Source: Opitutia bacterium UBA7397
GTDB lineage: Bacteria; Verrucomicrobiota; Verrucomicrobiia; Opitutales; UBA953
NCBI GenBank assembly: GCA_002470605.1
Contig: DKND01000044.1
Coordinates: 135,829 to 144,152, forward strand
Direction of reading: 5' to 3'
Length of the DNA stretch: 8,324 bases
Part shown: piece after piece, positions 1-7,310 of the stretch
Layout: each line of letters opens with the position of its first letter
How positions within the stretch are numbered: position 1 is the first letter of the stretch
Notes under the pieces: generated by a model
Databases searched by the model: none
The model's input: the letters and a program-made list of their open reading frames with translations, nothing else
What the model was told of the DNA's origin: nothing
Translations under genes and position numbers: made by a program

Positions 1-237
1 CCTCGCTGCTTCAGCCTCTGGATGGCAGGCGGTGGCGTCAAAGGCGGCTATGTCCACGGCGCCACCGATGAGTTTGGTTATAATATCGTCAAGGATCCCG
101 TCCACGTGCACGACCTCCACGCAACGATGCAACACCTCCTCGGCGTCGACCACGAGCGGCAGACTTTTAAGTTCCAAGGCCGCTACTACCGCCTGACCGA
201 CGTCGCCGGCAACGTGGTCAAAGCAGTGATTGCCTAG
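1..237 (+). CDS. DUF1501 domain-containing protein, C-terminal fragment
   Basis: This is the last 78 codons of a gene whose start lies before the window; the reading frame is open from base 1 and ends at TAG 235-237. The visible part reads FSLWMAGGGVKGG, then VHGATDEFGYN, then HDLHATMQHLLGVDHER and YYRLTDVAGNVV. This is the characteristic C-terminus of DUF1501 proteins (family knowledge), which belong to the alkaline-phosphatase/sulfatase superfamily and are very abundant in Planctomycetota and Verrucomicrobiota. They are usually exported through a Tat signal and often paired with DUF1553/DUF1549 cytochrome-like proteins. The signal peptide, metal ligands and any partner gene are outside the window. 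The biochemical role of the family is not settled. An MFS gene follows after 28 bp on the same strand, so the two may be co-transcribed. Confidence 0.87.
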   Translation, partial: PRCFSLWMAGGGVKGGYVHGATDEFGYNIVKDPVHVHDLHATMQHLLGVDHERQTFKFQGRYYRLTDVAGNVVKAVIA

Positions 238-265
238 GCAGCCGCTCTGATTTCTGCTGAAGGGG

Positions 266-1573
266 ATGTCACTTGAGCCATCAGGACCTTCGTCCGCCGT
301 CGCCTCCCGCTCGTTCCGCCTCTACCTAGCGTCAATCGTACTCGGGACGATCGCGATCCAGATCCAAGGCGTGGCCGTCGCCTGGAAAGTTTTTAAGCTC
401 ACCGAACAGCATGGCGCCGAGACCGCTGCGTTGGCCTTGGGTGCCATCGGCCTGGCTGAAGTCATCCCCTTCGTTAGTTCGGTGCTCTTCGCCGGACACG
501 TCGCTGATAATAATAATCGAAGACGCATCGCCATCGGCGCCCTGCTCACGATGTTTATTTTAGGCCTGTTCCTGTTTTTGCCGGAATTCCTCGCCGCCCG
601 CTGGGCCAAGCTGACCGTCATCTACGGGGTCATTATCCTGGGCGGACTCGCCCGCAGTTTCCTCACGACCGCCCGCCAAGCGATTATCGCCGAGCTCTTG
701 CCGCGCCATCTGCTCGCGGGCGGCGTCCGCTGGCGCAACACGCTCTTCGAATTAGCCTGCGTCATCGGCCCAGGGCTGGCCGGGCTCCTCATCTGGGCAG
801 GAGGCGAAAACGGCGAACTTTTCGCCTACGCTGCGATGGCTCTCTGCTTCGCCGGCTCGCTCGGCCTGACCATCGCCTTGCGCACCACGCAAAGCCTGCA
901 ATCGCGCAAAGCCGAACCAATTTTCGTAAGTTTAAGACATGGGATTGATTTCATGCTCAGTCAACGCGTGATGCTCGGCGCTTTCACACTGGATCTCTTC
1001 GCCGTTCTCCTCGGAGGTGCGGTGGCGCTGTTACCGATCTTTGCCGGCATGCTAGGCGTCGGCGCCTTAGGCTTCGGCTTACTACGGGCTTCATCCTCGG
1101 CCGGCGCAGTATTGATGTCCATTTACCTCATTGTAAGACCGCCGCTCGATCGTGCCGGACCGACGCTTTATGCTTCGTTCGCCGTCTTCGGATTGAGCAC
1201 CATCGGTTTCGCTCTGGCCATTCCGCTCGCCCAAGCGATTGGGCTGGGCCTGACCGCAGCCTTCGTACTCTCGTTCGTCTTCCTGCTCATCGGCGGGGCG
1301 GCAGATGCCGTCAACGTGATCATACGTCAGACGATCCTCCAAACCAGCGTACCTCCCGAGATGATGGGGCGCGTCTCGGCGGTGACGGCGGTCTTCATCG
1401 GCTGCTCGAACGAACTCGGCATGGCCGAATCCGGCCTGGCCGCCAAACTCATGGGAACGGTGAATTCGGTGGTCTTCGGCGGGGTGGCGACCTTCGGGGT
1501 GATCGCGCTCACGGCCTGGAAGTTCCCCGAAATCGCCCGGTTGCGACGAATCGGGCACGAATCGAAACCCTGA
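266..1573 (+). CDS. MFS transporter, EntS/MFS_3-like
   Basis: A 435-residue inner-membrane protein with about twelve hydrophobic segments (roughly residues 19-40, 56-78, 86-106, 115-135, 157-178, 184-206, 235-258, 267-289, 298-320, 324-346, 366-395, 398-418). The loop between helices 2 and 3, GHVADNNNRRR (77-87), is the MFS motif A with its conserved Asp81. LLPRHLLAGGVRWRNTLFE followed by VIGPGLAGLL (144-175) and MMGRVSAVTAVFIGCSNELG (366-385) match the MFS_3/EntS-like branch, typically proton-driven exporters of siderophores, drugs or other small molecules (family knowledge). The substrate cannot be read from the sequence. ATG 266 is the first ATG after an in-frame TGA at 248-250. A GAAGGGG run abuts it directly, too close for a normal ribosome binding site. 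Whether it serves the downstream sugar cassette or the DUF1501 gene is unclear. Confidence 0.9.
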   Translation: MSLEPSGPSSAVASRSFRLYLASIVLGTIAIQIQGVAVAWKVFKLTEQHGAETAALALGAIGLAEVIPFVSSVLFAGHVADNNNRRRIAIGALLTMFILGLFLFLPEFLAARWAKLTVIYGVIILGGLARSFLTTARQAIIAELLPRHLLAGGVRWRNTLFELACVIGPGLAGLLIWAGGENGELFAYAAMALCFAGSLGLTIALRTTQSLQSRKAEPIFVSLRHGIDFMLSQRVMLGAFTLDLFAVLLGGAVALLPIFAGMLGVGALGFGLLRASSSAGAVLMSIYLIVRPPLDRAGPTLYASFAVFGLSTIGFALAIPLAQAIGLGLTAAFVLSFVFLLIGGAADAVNVIIRQTILQTSVPPEMMGRVSAVTAVFIGCSNELGMAESGLAAKLMGTVNSVVFGGVATFGVIALTAWKFPEIARLRRIGHESKP

Positions 1574-1584
1574 CCCGCTTGGGC

Positions 1585-1612
1585 TTGTGTCCTTTCGTCG
1601 GTGTTTCATATT
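1585..1612 (+). promoter_or_regulatory. weak candidate promoter before the esterase gene
   Basis: The 50-bp gap between the MFS gene and the esterase gene is the largest inside the gene run. It holds TTGTGT (1585-1590) and CATATT (1607-1612) with a 16-bp spacer, a poor but possible sigma70-type pair. A start a few bases after the -10 box would leave almost no 5' leader before ATG 1624, which fits the absent Shine-Dalgarno motif. The region is locally AT-rich. The match is weak and could be chance; the esterase may equally be read through from upstream. Confidence 0.2.
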
Positions 1613-1623
1613 CATATTCCCCT

Positions 1624-2559
1624 ATGAAACTCCGTTGCCTCCTTCCCTCCCTACTGACGCTATCCCTATTGGGCGCCGAGCCCAAGAAGCCTGATTACGA
1701 TGCGCAATACGTCTTGGGATCGGACTCCCAGGTGAAGCCCAAGGTGCCGAAGGGCGAAGTCCGTGAGTTCGATATGAAGGATTCCAAAGCCTTCCCAGGT
1801 TACGGACGCAAATGGGCGCTCTATATTCCCAAGCAATACGACGGCAAAAAACCCGCCGCGCTCATGGTCTTCCAAGACGGCTTAGGCTATGTGGCGCCGA
1901 CGGGCCCTTGGCGTGTCCCAACGGTCTTCGACAACCTCATCGCATCCGGAAAGATGCCGGTGACCATCGGGCTCTTCATCAATCCCGGCTTCATCCCAGA
2001 TCCGAAAAACCCCTCGGGCAAAGACAAGAAAGGCAAGCCGCTCGGAAAATCGAACCGCTCTTTCGAATATGACAACGTCACCACGGCCTATGTGAGCTTC
2101 CTGATCAATGAGATGATCCCCCTCGCCGAAGCCCAAGGTTTGAATATCTCCAAAGAAGCTTCGCACCGCGCCATCGCCGGCTCAAGCAGCGGCGGCATCT
2201 GCGCCTTTAATGCGGCTTGGCACCGTCCCGACCAATTCAGCAAAGTCTTCACGACCATCGGCAGCTTCACCAATATCCGTGGCGTCATCAGTAAAGGCAC
2301 GGAAATCGGCGGTAACGTGTACCCAGAGTGGGTGCTCAAAGAGCCTAAAAAAGATATCCGCGTCTACCAACAAGACGGCGCCAACGATCTGACCAACGAA
2401 TTCGGCGTCTGGCCCGAAGCCAATAAGAAGCTGGCCGCCGCCTTGGACGAGAAAGGCTATGATCACGTTTTCATCCTCGGTGAAGGGACCCATAACCCAA
2501 AGCATGGCGCCATGATTTTCCCCGAAGCGATGAAGTGGCTCTGGCGCGACGTCCGCTAA
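1624..2559 (+). CDS. secreted alpha/beta-hydrolase esterase (enterochelin esterase-like, PF00756)
   Basis: A 311-residue exported hydrolase. Residues 1-18 form a short signal peptide (MKLR, then a Leu-rich core, likely cleavage after LGA). IAGSSSGGICAF (184-195) contains the GxSxG nucleophile elbow with Ser188 as the likely nucleophile. DGANDL (251-256) supplies the probable acid, and GEGTHNPKHG (286-295) the catalytic His (His290 most likely), followed by the PEAMKWLWRD ending typical of the family. Enterochelin-esterase-like proteins include siderophore, feruloyl and acetyl-xylan esterases (family knowledge); in this setting a carbohydrate ester is the better guess (inference). A TTG at 1579 would add 15 residues ahead of the signal peptide and is less likely than ATG 1624. 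No Shine-Dalgarno motif precedes it. The next gene starts 4 bp after the stop codon. A lactonase-like activity cannot be excluded. Confidence 0.88.
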   Translation: MKLRCLLPSLLTLSLLGAEPKKPDYDAQYVLGSDSQVKPKVPKGEVREFDMKDSKAFPGYGRKWALYIPKQYDGKKPAALMVFQDGLGYVAPTGPWRVPTVFDNLIASGKMPVTIGLFINPGFIPDPKNPSGKDKKGKPLGKSNRSFEYDNVTTAYVSFLINEMIPLAEAQGLNISKEASHRAIAGSSSGGICAFNAAWHRPDQFSKVFTTIGSFTNIRGVISKGTEIGGNVYPEWVLKEPKKDIRVYQQDGANDLTNEFGVWPEANKKLAAALDEKGYDHVFILGEGTHNPKHGAMIFPEAMKWLWRDVR

Positions 2560-2563
2560 GCCC

Positions 2564-3421
2564 ATGCGCCTCCTTGCCGTCGTAAGCTTCGCCGCCAGCG
2601 CTACCCTCGCTCACGCCGCCGAAGCATTCACCCCCTTGCTCGATGCCAAACTTTCTCAATGGGAAAAGTGGCTCGGGCCGGTCCATCGCGCCTACGATGT
2701 TCCCGGCTATGTCCGAGGCGCAAAAGCCAAGGACGACCCGGTACTCGGGCTAAACAACGACCCGCTGAACGTCTTCACGACCCGCCAAGAAGCCGGTGAA
2801 ACCGTTCTGCACATCAGCGGCCAGGTCTTCGGCGCCGTCACGACGCTGAAAAGCTACGACAACTTCCACCTGCGTACCGAGCAGCGCTGGGGCGTAAAAC
2901 GCTGGGAACCTCGCACCAACACCGTCCGCGATAACGGCATCCTGATCTTCTGCATCGGCGAACATGGCGCCCAGGCCAAATACTGGATGCGTAGCCAAGA
3001 ACTCCAAGTCCAGGAAGGCGACATCGGCGATTGGTGGCCGCTCGCCGGCGCGATGTGTGAGACCCCGATCCGCACCGACGATCCGGTCAAGAAACAGATT
3101 TATGACGCAAAGGCACCCGCCAAAACGGTGACCGCACGTGTCTGGCACGGCCCAGATTACCATGAAAAACCTTCCGGCGAGTGGAACACCATCGAATGTT
3201 TCGCCCTCAACGGTAACGCGGTCTTCCGGCTCAACGGCCACACCGTCAACGTCATCTTGAATTCCCGTTACCGCGAAAAAGGCTCAACCGTCGAGGTCCC
3301 CATGAAATCAGGTAAGCTCCAGATCCAATCCGAAGCGGCCGAGTGCGAATATCGCCGGTTTGAAATCCGCCCGCTGACCGCCTGGCCTGCCGATGTGGCC
3401 AAAGATCTTCTAACTCCATGA
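2564..3421 (+). CDS. secreted DUF1080 (PF06439) 3-keto-glycoside lyase/hydratase-type protein
   Basis: A 285-residue protein with a signal peptide (residues 1-19, core LLAVVSFAASATLA, cleavage near AHA-A) and one DUF1080 jelly-roll domain over the rest. Diagnostic stretches are FTPLLDAKLSQWE (22-34), VRDNGILIFCIG (121-132), MRSQELQVQEGDIGDWW (142-158), GEWNTIECF (205-213), FRLNGHTVN (221-229) and GKLQIQSEAAECEYRRFEIR (250-269). PF06439 was long called 3-keto-disaccharide hydrolase; characterised members cleave 3-keto-alpha-glucosides by elimination and hydrate the 2-hydroxy-glucal product (family knowledge). The domain is also widespread in proteins of unproven activity, so the reaction here is inferred. 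It starts 4 bp after the esterase and overlaps the next gene by ATGA, so the three are very likely translated from one message. The oxidoreductase that would make a 3-keto substrate is not in the window. Confidence 0.9.
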   Translation: MRLLAVVSFAASATLAHAAEAFTPLLDAKLSQWEKWLGPVHRAYDVPGYVRGAKAKDDPVLGLNNDPLNVFTTRQEAGETVLHISGQVFGAVTTLKSYDNFHLRTEQRWGVKRWEPRTNTVRDNGILIFCIGEHGAQAKYWMRSQELQVQEGDIGDWWPLAGAMCETPIRTDDPVKKQIYDAKAPAKTVTARVWHGPDYHEKPSGEWNTIECFALNGNAVFRLNGHTVNVILNSRYREKGSTVEVPMKSGKLQIQSEAAECEYRRFEIRPLTAWPADVAKDLLTP

Positions 3422-3906
3422 AGCTTTCTCCCATTCCGCTCACCCTCCAGCAAGTCGTTGAGGTTTTGAACAAAGCAGACGGACGCCACGTGCGCTTCGA
3501 ACTGCCTACCGGCACCCTTCTCAGCCCTCATGTGCACGTCACGGAAGTCGCGCGGATCGACAAGAAATTCGTCGACTGCGGAGGCACCCTTCGCACGGAT
3601 TCCAGTTGTCGGCTACAAATCTACCAAGCTGACGATACCGAGCACCGCATCACTGCCGCCAAACTCGCCCAGATCCTCGCCAAGGGCGCGAGCTCCTTAG
3701 GCACGACGGCTTTGCCCGTGGACATCGAACTTGAAGCCCCCTTTCTCTCCGTCTTTCCCGTCATTGCCCAACGTCTCGAAGCAACCCAGGTGATTTTCAC
3801 GCTGGGCATGCGACATACCGCCTGCCTCGCCGAAGATGTCTGCTTCCCCGATCCATTACGCGCAAAAGCAACCAATTCTTGCACGCCCGGCTCGGGTTGT
3901 TGCTAA
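3418..3906 (+). CDS. small DUF6428-like protein with Cys-rich C-terminal tail
   Basis: A 162-residue protein with no signal peptide or membrane segment, so probably cytoplasmic. The core SPHVHVTEVARIDKKFVDCGG (36-56), CRLQIYQADDTEHRI (64-78) and KLAQIL (82-87) resembles DUF6428 (PF20001). I recognise this from memory and the match needs a profile search. Members are, as I recall, often encoded near arsenic-response genes (ArsR, ArsC) in Bacteroidota; none is visible here. The seven cysteines (54, 64, 136, 142, 155, 161, 162) and His38/His40 could bind a metal or metalloid, and the tail SCTPGSGCC is striking; binding is inference only. Its start overlaps the stop of the DUF1080 gene (ATGA, 3418-3421) and the ABC ATPase follows 9 bp after its stop, so it belongs to the same transcript. 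Its place in a sugar operon is unexplained. Confidence 0.7.
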   Translation: MKLSPIPLTLQQVVEVLNKADGRHVRFELPTGTLLSPHVHVTEVARIDKKFVDCGGTLRTDSSCRLQIYQADDTEHRITAAKLAQILAKGASSLGTTALPVDIELEAPFLSVFPVIAQRLEATQVIFTLGMRHTACLAEDVCFPDPLRAKATNSCTPGSGCC

Positions 3907-3915
3907 AAGCAAGCG

Positions 3916-5391
3916 ATGCTCCGAGCCCTCGATCTGCGCAAGGACTTCGGAGGACTCACCGTCCTGCATCCATTATCCGTCGATTTCCACGCCGGCGAAG
4001 TCCACGCTTTGATGGGCGAAAATGGTGCCGGAAAATCTACGCTAATGAAAGTCTTGGCAGGGCTGTATCAGCCCGATGCCGGCCAAGTTCAATGGCGCGG
4101 GGAAATAGTCAGCTTTGGCTCCCCGCATGATGCCCTCACGGCTGGTATCGCCATGATCCATCAGGAGCTAATGCCGATACCCGACCTGACCGTTGCGGAA
4201 AATATTACCCTCGGCGTCGAACCAGCCGGCCCCCTCGGCTTCATCAACCGCAAGCAGCAACGCCAACGAGCGCTCGAGCTTTTACACGAACTTGAAGCAG
4301 ACATCAATCCTGACCGTCTGATGCGCACCTTGACGGTCGCTCAGACGCAAATCGTCGAGATCGCCAAAGCCCTTGGTCGCCATGCGGATGTCGTCCTGAT
4401 GGACGAACCGACTGCGGCTCTTTCCGACCACGAGATCGCCGCGCTATTCCGCGCCATCAACCGTCTCAAAAACCGTGGCGTAGCCATCGTTTATACTACC
4501 CATAAGATGAATGAAGTCTTTCAGCTCGCCGATCGCATCAGCATCCTGCGGGACGGCCGTCTTATCGCTACCGCACCGGCCAAAGAACTTAACCCTCAGA
4601 AACTGATCAGCCTCATGGTCGGCCGAGAACTCGCCGACATCTTTCCACCTCGCTCCGAACCTGGCCGCGAACCAGTGCTTGAGGTCAGCGGGCTCACGCG
4701 TGAGCCCGCCTACCGCGATATTAATCTTACCCTCCACCGCGGTGAAATCCTCGCCTTGGCTGGACTCATGGGAGCAGGCAGGACCGAAATTGCCAGCGCA
4801 CTTTATGGATTGACGCCGGCGACGTCAGGTTCGATTTCGGTCCACGGCAAGAAAGTCACCCTTGATTCGCCGGATACCGCCATCGCGCACGGGATTGGCA
4901 TGGTCACGGAAGATCGTAAGGGTCTCGGAATAATCCCGGCGCTGAGCTTGCGGGAGAATATTTCGTTGGCTGCCCTACCCCTTTTCGCCCGTGGACCGTT
5001 GGTACGACACACCGAGGAAACCAACGCCGCCCGCCACCAGATCCAAACCTTCGCAATCAAAGCTAGCAGCCCTGAACAACCCATCCAGCAACTGAGCGGA
5101 GGCAACCAGCAGAAAGCGCTCCTCGCCCGTTGCCTGCTTAATGAACCTGAAATCATCATCCTCGACGAACCGACGCGCGGGATCGATATCGGCGCCAAAT
5201 CAGAAATTTACGCTGTCATCCAAAAATTGGCCTCCCAAGGCAAAGCGATACTCCTGATCTCTTCCGAACTCCCTGAAGTTCTCGCTCTCTCCCATCGCAT
5301 CGTCGTCCTGCGCCAAGGCAAGACCATCGCGACACTCGAAGCCTCAAGCTCGGACCAGGAGTCGCTGCTCAAACTCGCCATGCCGCTTTAA
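3916..5391 (+). CDS. rbsA: ribose-family (CUT2) ABC importer ATP-binding protein
   Basis: A 491-residue cytoplasmic ATPase with two fused nucleotide-binding domains, the normal size for RbsA/MglA/XylG. Domain 1 has Walker A GENGAGKS (34-41), a divergent signature LTVAQTQIVEIAKAL (139-153), Walker B VVLMDEPTAAL (159-169) and H-loop His196. Domain 2 has the degenerate Walker A GLMGAGRT (283-290, Arg289 for Lys), signature LSGGNQQK (393-400), Walker B IIILDEPTRGID (413-424) and no H-loop His (LLISSELPE). This asymmetry, with domain 1 catalytic and domain 2 structural, is normal for the family. It powers uptake through the permease encoded next, 5 bp downstream. The symbol denotes family; the substrate need not be ribose. 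ATG 3916 begins LRALDLRKDF directly before the first strand of domain 1, so the start is well placed although it has no Shine-Dalgarno. A perfect 22-bp palindrome lies in the inter-domain part of the gene. Confidence 0.97.
   Translation: MLRALDLRKDFGGLTVLHPLSVDFHAGEVHALMGENGAGKSTLMKVLAGLYQPDAGQVQWRGEIVSFGSPHDALTAGIAMIHQELMPIPDLTVAENITLGVEPAGPLGFINRKQQRQRALELLHELEADINPDRLMRTLTVAQTQIVEIAKALGRHADVVLMDEPTAALSDHEIAALFRAINRLKNRGVAIVYTTHKMNEVFQLADRISILRDGRLIATAPAKELNPQKLISLMVGRELADIFPPRSEPGREPVLEVSGLTREPAYRDINLTLHRGEILALAGLMGAGRTEIASALYGLTPATSGSISVHGKKVTLDSPDTAIAHGIGMVTEDRKGLGIIPALSLRENISLAALPLFARGPLVRHTEETNAARHQIQTFAIKASSPEQPIQQLSGGNQQKALLARCLLNEPEIIILDEPTRGIDIGAKSEIYAVIQKLASQGKAILLISSELPEVLALSHRIVVLRQGKTIATLEASSSDQESLLKLAMPL
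4688..4709. repeat. perfect 22-bp palindrome inside the ABC ATPase gene
   Basis: The arms GCGGGCTCACG (4688-4698) and CGTGAGCCCGC (4699-4709) are exact reverse complements with no spacer. It sits in the region coding for SGLTREPA (residues 258-265), where the second nucleotide-binding domain begins. The protein remains collinear with the family here, so it is not an obvious insertion. In the mRNA it could form a very stable hairpin of about nine GC-rich pairs with a four-base loop. No T-run follows, so it is not an intrinsic terminator. It could also be a binding site for a dimeric protein, or chance. Confidence 0.85.
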
Positions 5392-5396
5392 TCATT

Positions 5397-6332
5397 ATGC
5401 CATCCCTCGATCGCAATTTACTCCACCGTTTCGGGATCCTTATCGTCATCCTGCTCATCGGGCTTGGACTCTCGCTCACCACGGATACATTTCTAAGCCT
5501 CTCCAACCTCACGAACGTCGCCCGACAGGTTTCGATCAACGGCATCCTGGCCATCGGTGTCACGTTCGTCCTCCTTACCGCAGGAGTAGACCTTTCCCTC
5601 GGCGCGGTCGTTGCCTTAAGCGGTGTCGCCTGCGCGACCTTTGCCCACCCGGGCGAACATAACGTCACCCTCCCTATTTTCATCGGACTCGCCACCGGCG
5701 CAGCCTGCGGACTTACGAACGGCATACTCGTAACAAAAGGCGGGGTCGCTCCTTTCATCGTGACGTTAGGCATGATGACCGTTGCACGCGGTTTAGCGCT
5801 CATCGCCAGTGGCGGACGACCCGTCGCCGACATGTCACCCAGCTTAACTAACCTAGCCGGGGATATTTTTGGTATTCCGATTCCTCTACTTTGCTTCGCC
5901 GGCGTCGCGTTGCTTGCTTGGATATTCCTCCGAGATTTTCGACTCGGACGTTACATCTATGCGGTCGGCGGCAATGAGAATGCCGCCCGTGCCGCCGGTA
6001 TCTCCGTGACAAAGGTCAAACTTTTCGCCTATACGACTTGCGGTATACTGACCGGGCTGGCCGGCGTGGTACTCGCCGCTCGTACCACTACGGGACAACC
6101 TAACGCCGGTATCGCCTATGAACTCGACGCCATCGCCGCCGTCGTCATCGGTGGCACCAGTCTGGCCGGAGGCGTGGGCACCGTCACGGGTACCATCCTC
6201 GGCGTCTTGCTCATCGGCGAAATCAATAACGGGTTGGATCTGCTTAGCGTTTCGTCGTATTATCAGGCGGTAATTAAAGGGGTCATCATCGTGGGTGCGG
6301 TTTGGCTCGACCGTCGGCAATCCCGTTCCTAA
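5397..6332 (+). CDS. rbsC: ribose-family (CUT2) ABC importer permease
   Basis: A 311-residue inner-membrane permease of the BPD_transp_2 family (PF02653), the usual length for RbsC. Hydrophobic segments lie near residues 12-30, 45-66, 68-84, 92-112, 116-138, 161-178, 208-228, 243-285 and 290-304. Family landmarks are TAGVDLSLGAVVALSG (61-76), GGVAPFIVTLGMMTVARGLA (115-134), YAVGGNENAARAAGISV (188-204, the cytoplasmic loop contacting the ATPase) and ELDAIAAVVIGGTSLAGGVG (242-261). It should form a homodimeric channel with the ATPase encoded 5 bp upstream and receive sugar from the lipoprotein encoded 9 bp downstream. The A-C-B gene order is that of enteric rbs operons. The frame starting at ATG 5397 begins with a short basic N-terminus and a membrane helix, as expected. 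Substrate specificity cannot be read from the permease. Confidence 0.97.
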   Translation: MPSLDRNLLHRFGILIVILLIGLGLSLTTDTFLSLSNLTNVARQVSINGILAIGVTFVLLTAGVDLSLGAVVALSGVACATFAHPGEHNVTLPIFIGLATGAACGLTNGILVTKGGVAPFIVTLGMMTVARGLALIASGGRPVADMSPSLTNLAGDIFGIPIPLLCFAGVALLAWIFLRDFRLGRYIYAVGGNENAARAAGISVTKVKLFAYTTCGILTGLAGVVLAARTTTGQPNAGIAYELDAIAAVVIGGTSLAGGVGTVTGTILGVLLIGEINNGLDLLSVSSYYQAVIKGVIIVGAVWLDRRQSRS

Positions 6333-6341
6333 TCCTTAGGC

Positions 6342-7304
6342 ATGCGCCTTACCCCTCGCCCCGTCGCAGGCTTCTTATTCATCGCCTGCTCCCTCGCCGT
6401 CGTGCTCGCCTTGTTCACGGGCTGTAAAAAATCGTCCACGCGCAAGGAAGGCGAAATATTGATTGGCTTCTCCTCCCGCGACCTTTCCGCCGAGTACACC
6501 GCGAAACTTTCCGAAGCCGTGGTTGATTATGCGAAGACCAAGCCGGGCGTACGCCTGGTGATGGTCGATGCACAATCCGACGCGCAGAAGCAACTGAGTC
6601 AGATCGAGAATTTCATCTCACAGAAAGCGGATGTTATCATCCTTAATCCTTGCGAATTAGAGGCCAGCACGCCCGCTGTAGACCGAGCCAAGGCCGCCGG
6701 CATTCCGATTGTGCTCGTCAACCAGGTCACCAAATCAGCGGGCGACGCCTACATCGGCTCCAATGACGTAGACGCCGGACACATCGCCATGGAAGCCATC
6801 GCCAAACAGCTCAGCGGTAAAGGCGGCGTGTTGATGATCCACGGCATCATGGGTACCTCGGCTCAACTTCAACGTGAAGCGGGCGCCCGCGAGGTCTTCG
6901 CTAAATATCCCGGACTCAAGCTGGTGGACCACCAAACCGCTTCATGGGATCGCGCCAAAGCGATGTCCCTGACCGAAAACTGGATTCAAGCCCACCGAGG
7001 AAAATTCCAAGCCATCTTCGCCCATAACGATGAAATGGCCATGGGTGCCCTTCTGGCCCTCGAACGCGCCGGCATCAAAAAAGAAGTCTACGTCATCGGT
7101 ATCGACGCCATCGCACAAGCGCTCACCGCGGTCAAAGAAGGCCGTCTGGATGCGACGGTATTTCAAGACGCCGTGGGCCAAGGCCAAGGCGCGGTCGATG
7201 CTGCGCTCCGGCTGGCTCGTAAGCAGCCTGGTGCGAAAGAAAACTATATCCCCTTCCGACTTGTCACCCGCGACAACGTCGGCGAATTCCTTCCCAAGAA
7301 ATAA
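6342..7304 (+). CDS. sugar-binding lipoprotein of the ABC importer (Peripla_BP_4, RbsB-like)
   Basis: A 320-residue periplasmic binding protein. Residues 1-27 are a lipoprotein signal ending in lipobox LFTGC, with Cys28 as the lipidated residue followed by KKSS. The rest is a type-1 periplasmic fold: EILIGFSSRDLSAEY (38-52), QLSQIENFISQKADVIILNP (84-103), IPIVLVNQ (121-128), IGSNDVDAG (138-146), GIMGTSAQLQREAGAR (168-183), FAHNDEMAMGAL (226-237), VIGIDAIAQAL (251-261) and ATVFQDAVGQG (271-281). Aligned by eye with E. coli RbsB, the contact positions Arg178, Asn229, Asp255 and Gln275 are kept, but the Asp-Arg pair that grips the sugar ring is replaced by Asn127-Gln128. The ligand is therefore probably a small sugar or polyol, not necessarily ribose (inference), so I give no symbol. 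It follows the permease by 9 bp. Confidence 0.95.
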   Translation: MRLTPRPVAGFLFIACSLAVVLALFTGCKKSSTRKEGEILIGFSSRDLSAEYTAKLSEAVVDYAKTKPGVRLVMVDAQSDAQKQLSQIENFISQKADVIILNPCELEASTPAVDRAKAAGIPIVLVNQVTKSAGDAYIGSNDVDAGHIAMEAIAKQLSGKGGVLMIHGIMGTSAQLQREAGAREVFAKYPGLKLVDHQTASWDRAKAMSLTENWIQAHRGKFQAIFAHNDEMAMGALLALERAGIKKEVYVIGIDAIAQALTAVKEGRLDATVFQDAVGQGQGAVDAALRLARKQPGAKENYIPFRLVTRDNVGEFLPKK

Positions 7305-7310
7305 ACTACC

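Noticed and set aside
1091..1615. 174-residue open frame on the minus strand
   Set aside because: It is antisense to the well-supported MFS gene and has a low-complexity charged composition typical of a shadow frame.
1579..1623. TTG start giving a 15-residue N-terminal extension of the esterase
   Set aside because: The extension would precede an intact signal peptide starting at ATG 1624 and has no ribosome binding site.
3879..4130. 83-residue + strand frame across the DUF6428/ATPase junction
   Set aside because: It overlaps the start of the ATPase in another frame, is Arg/Ser-rich, and has no recognisable motif.
4055..5198. Divergent LSGGQ in domain 1 and Arg for Lys in the second Walker A as signs of a broken ATPase
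   Set aside because: Both deviations are normal in RbsA/MglA-type fused ATPases.
6328..6340. Short inverted repeat CCTAA-TCC-TTAGG between permease and binding-protein genes
   Set aside because: Five AT-containing pairs with a three-base loop are too weak for a terminator or processing site, and such repeats arise often by chance.
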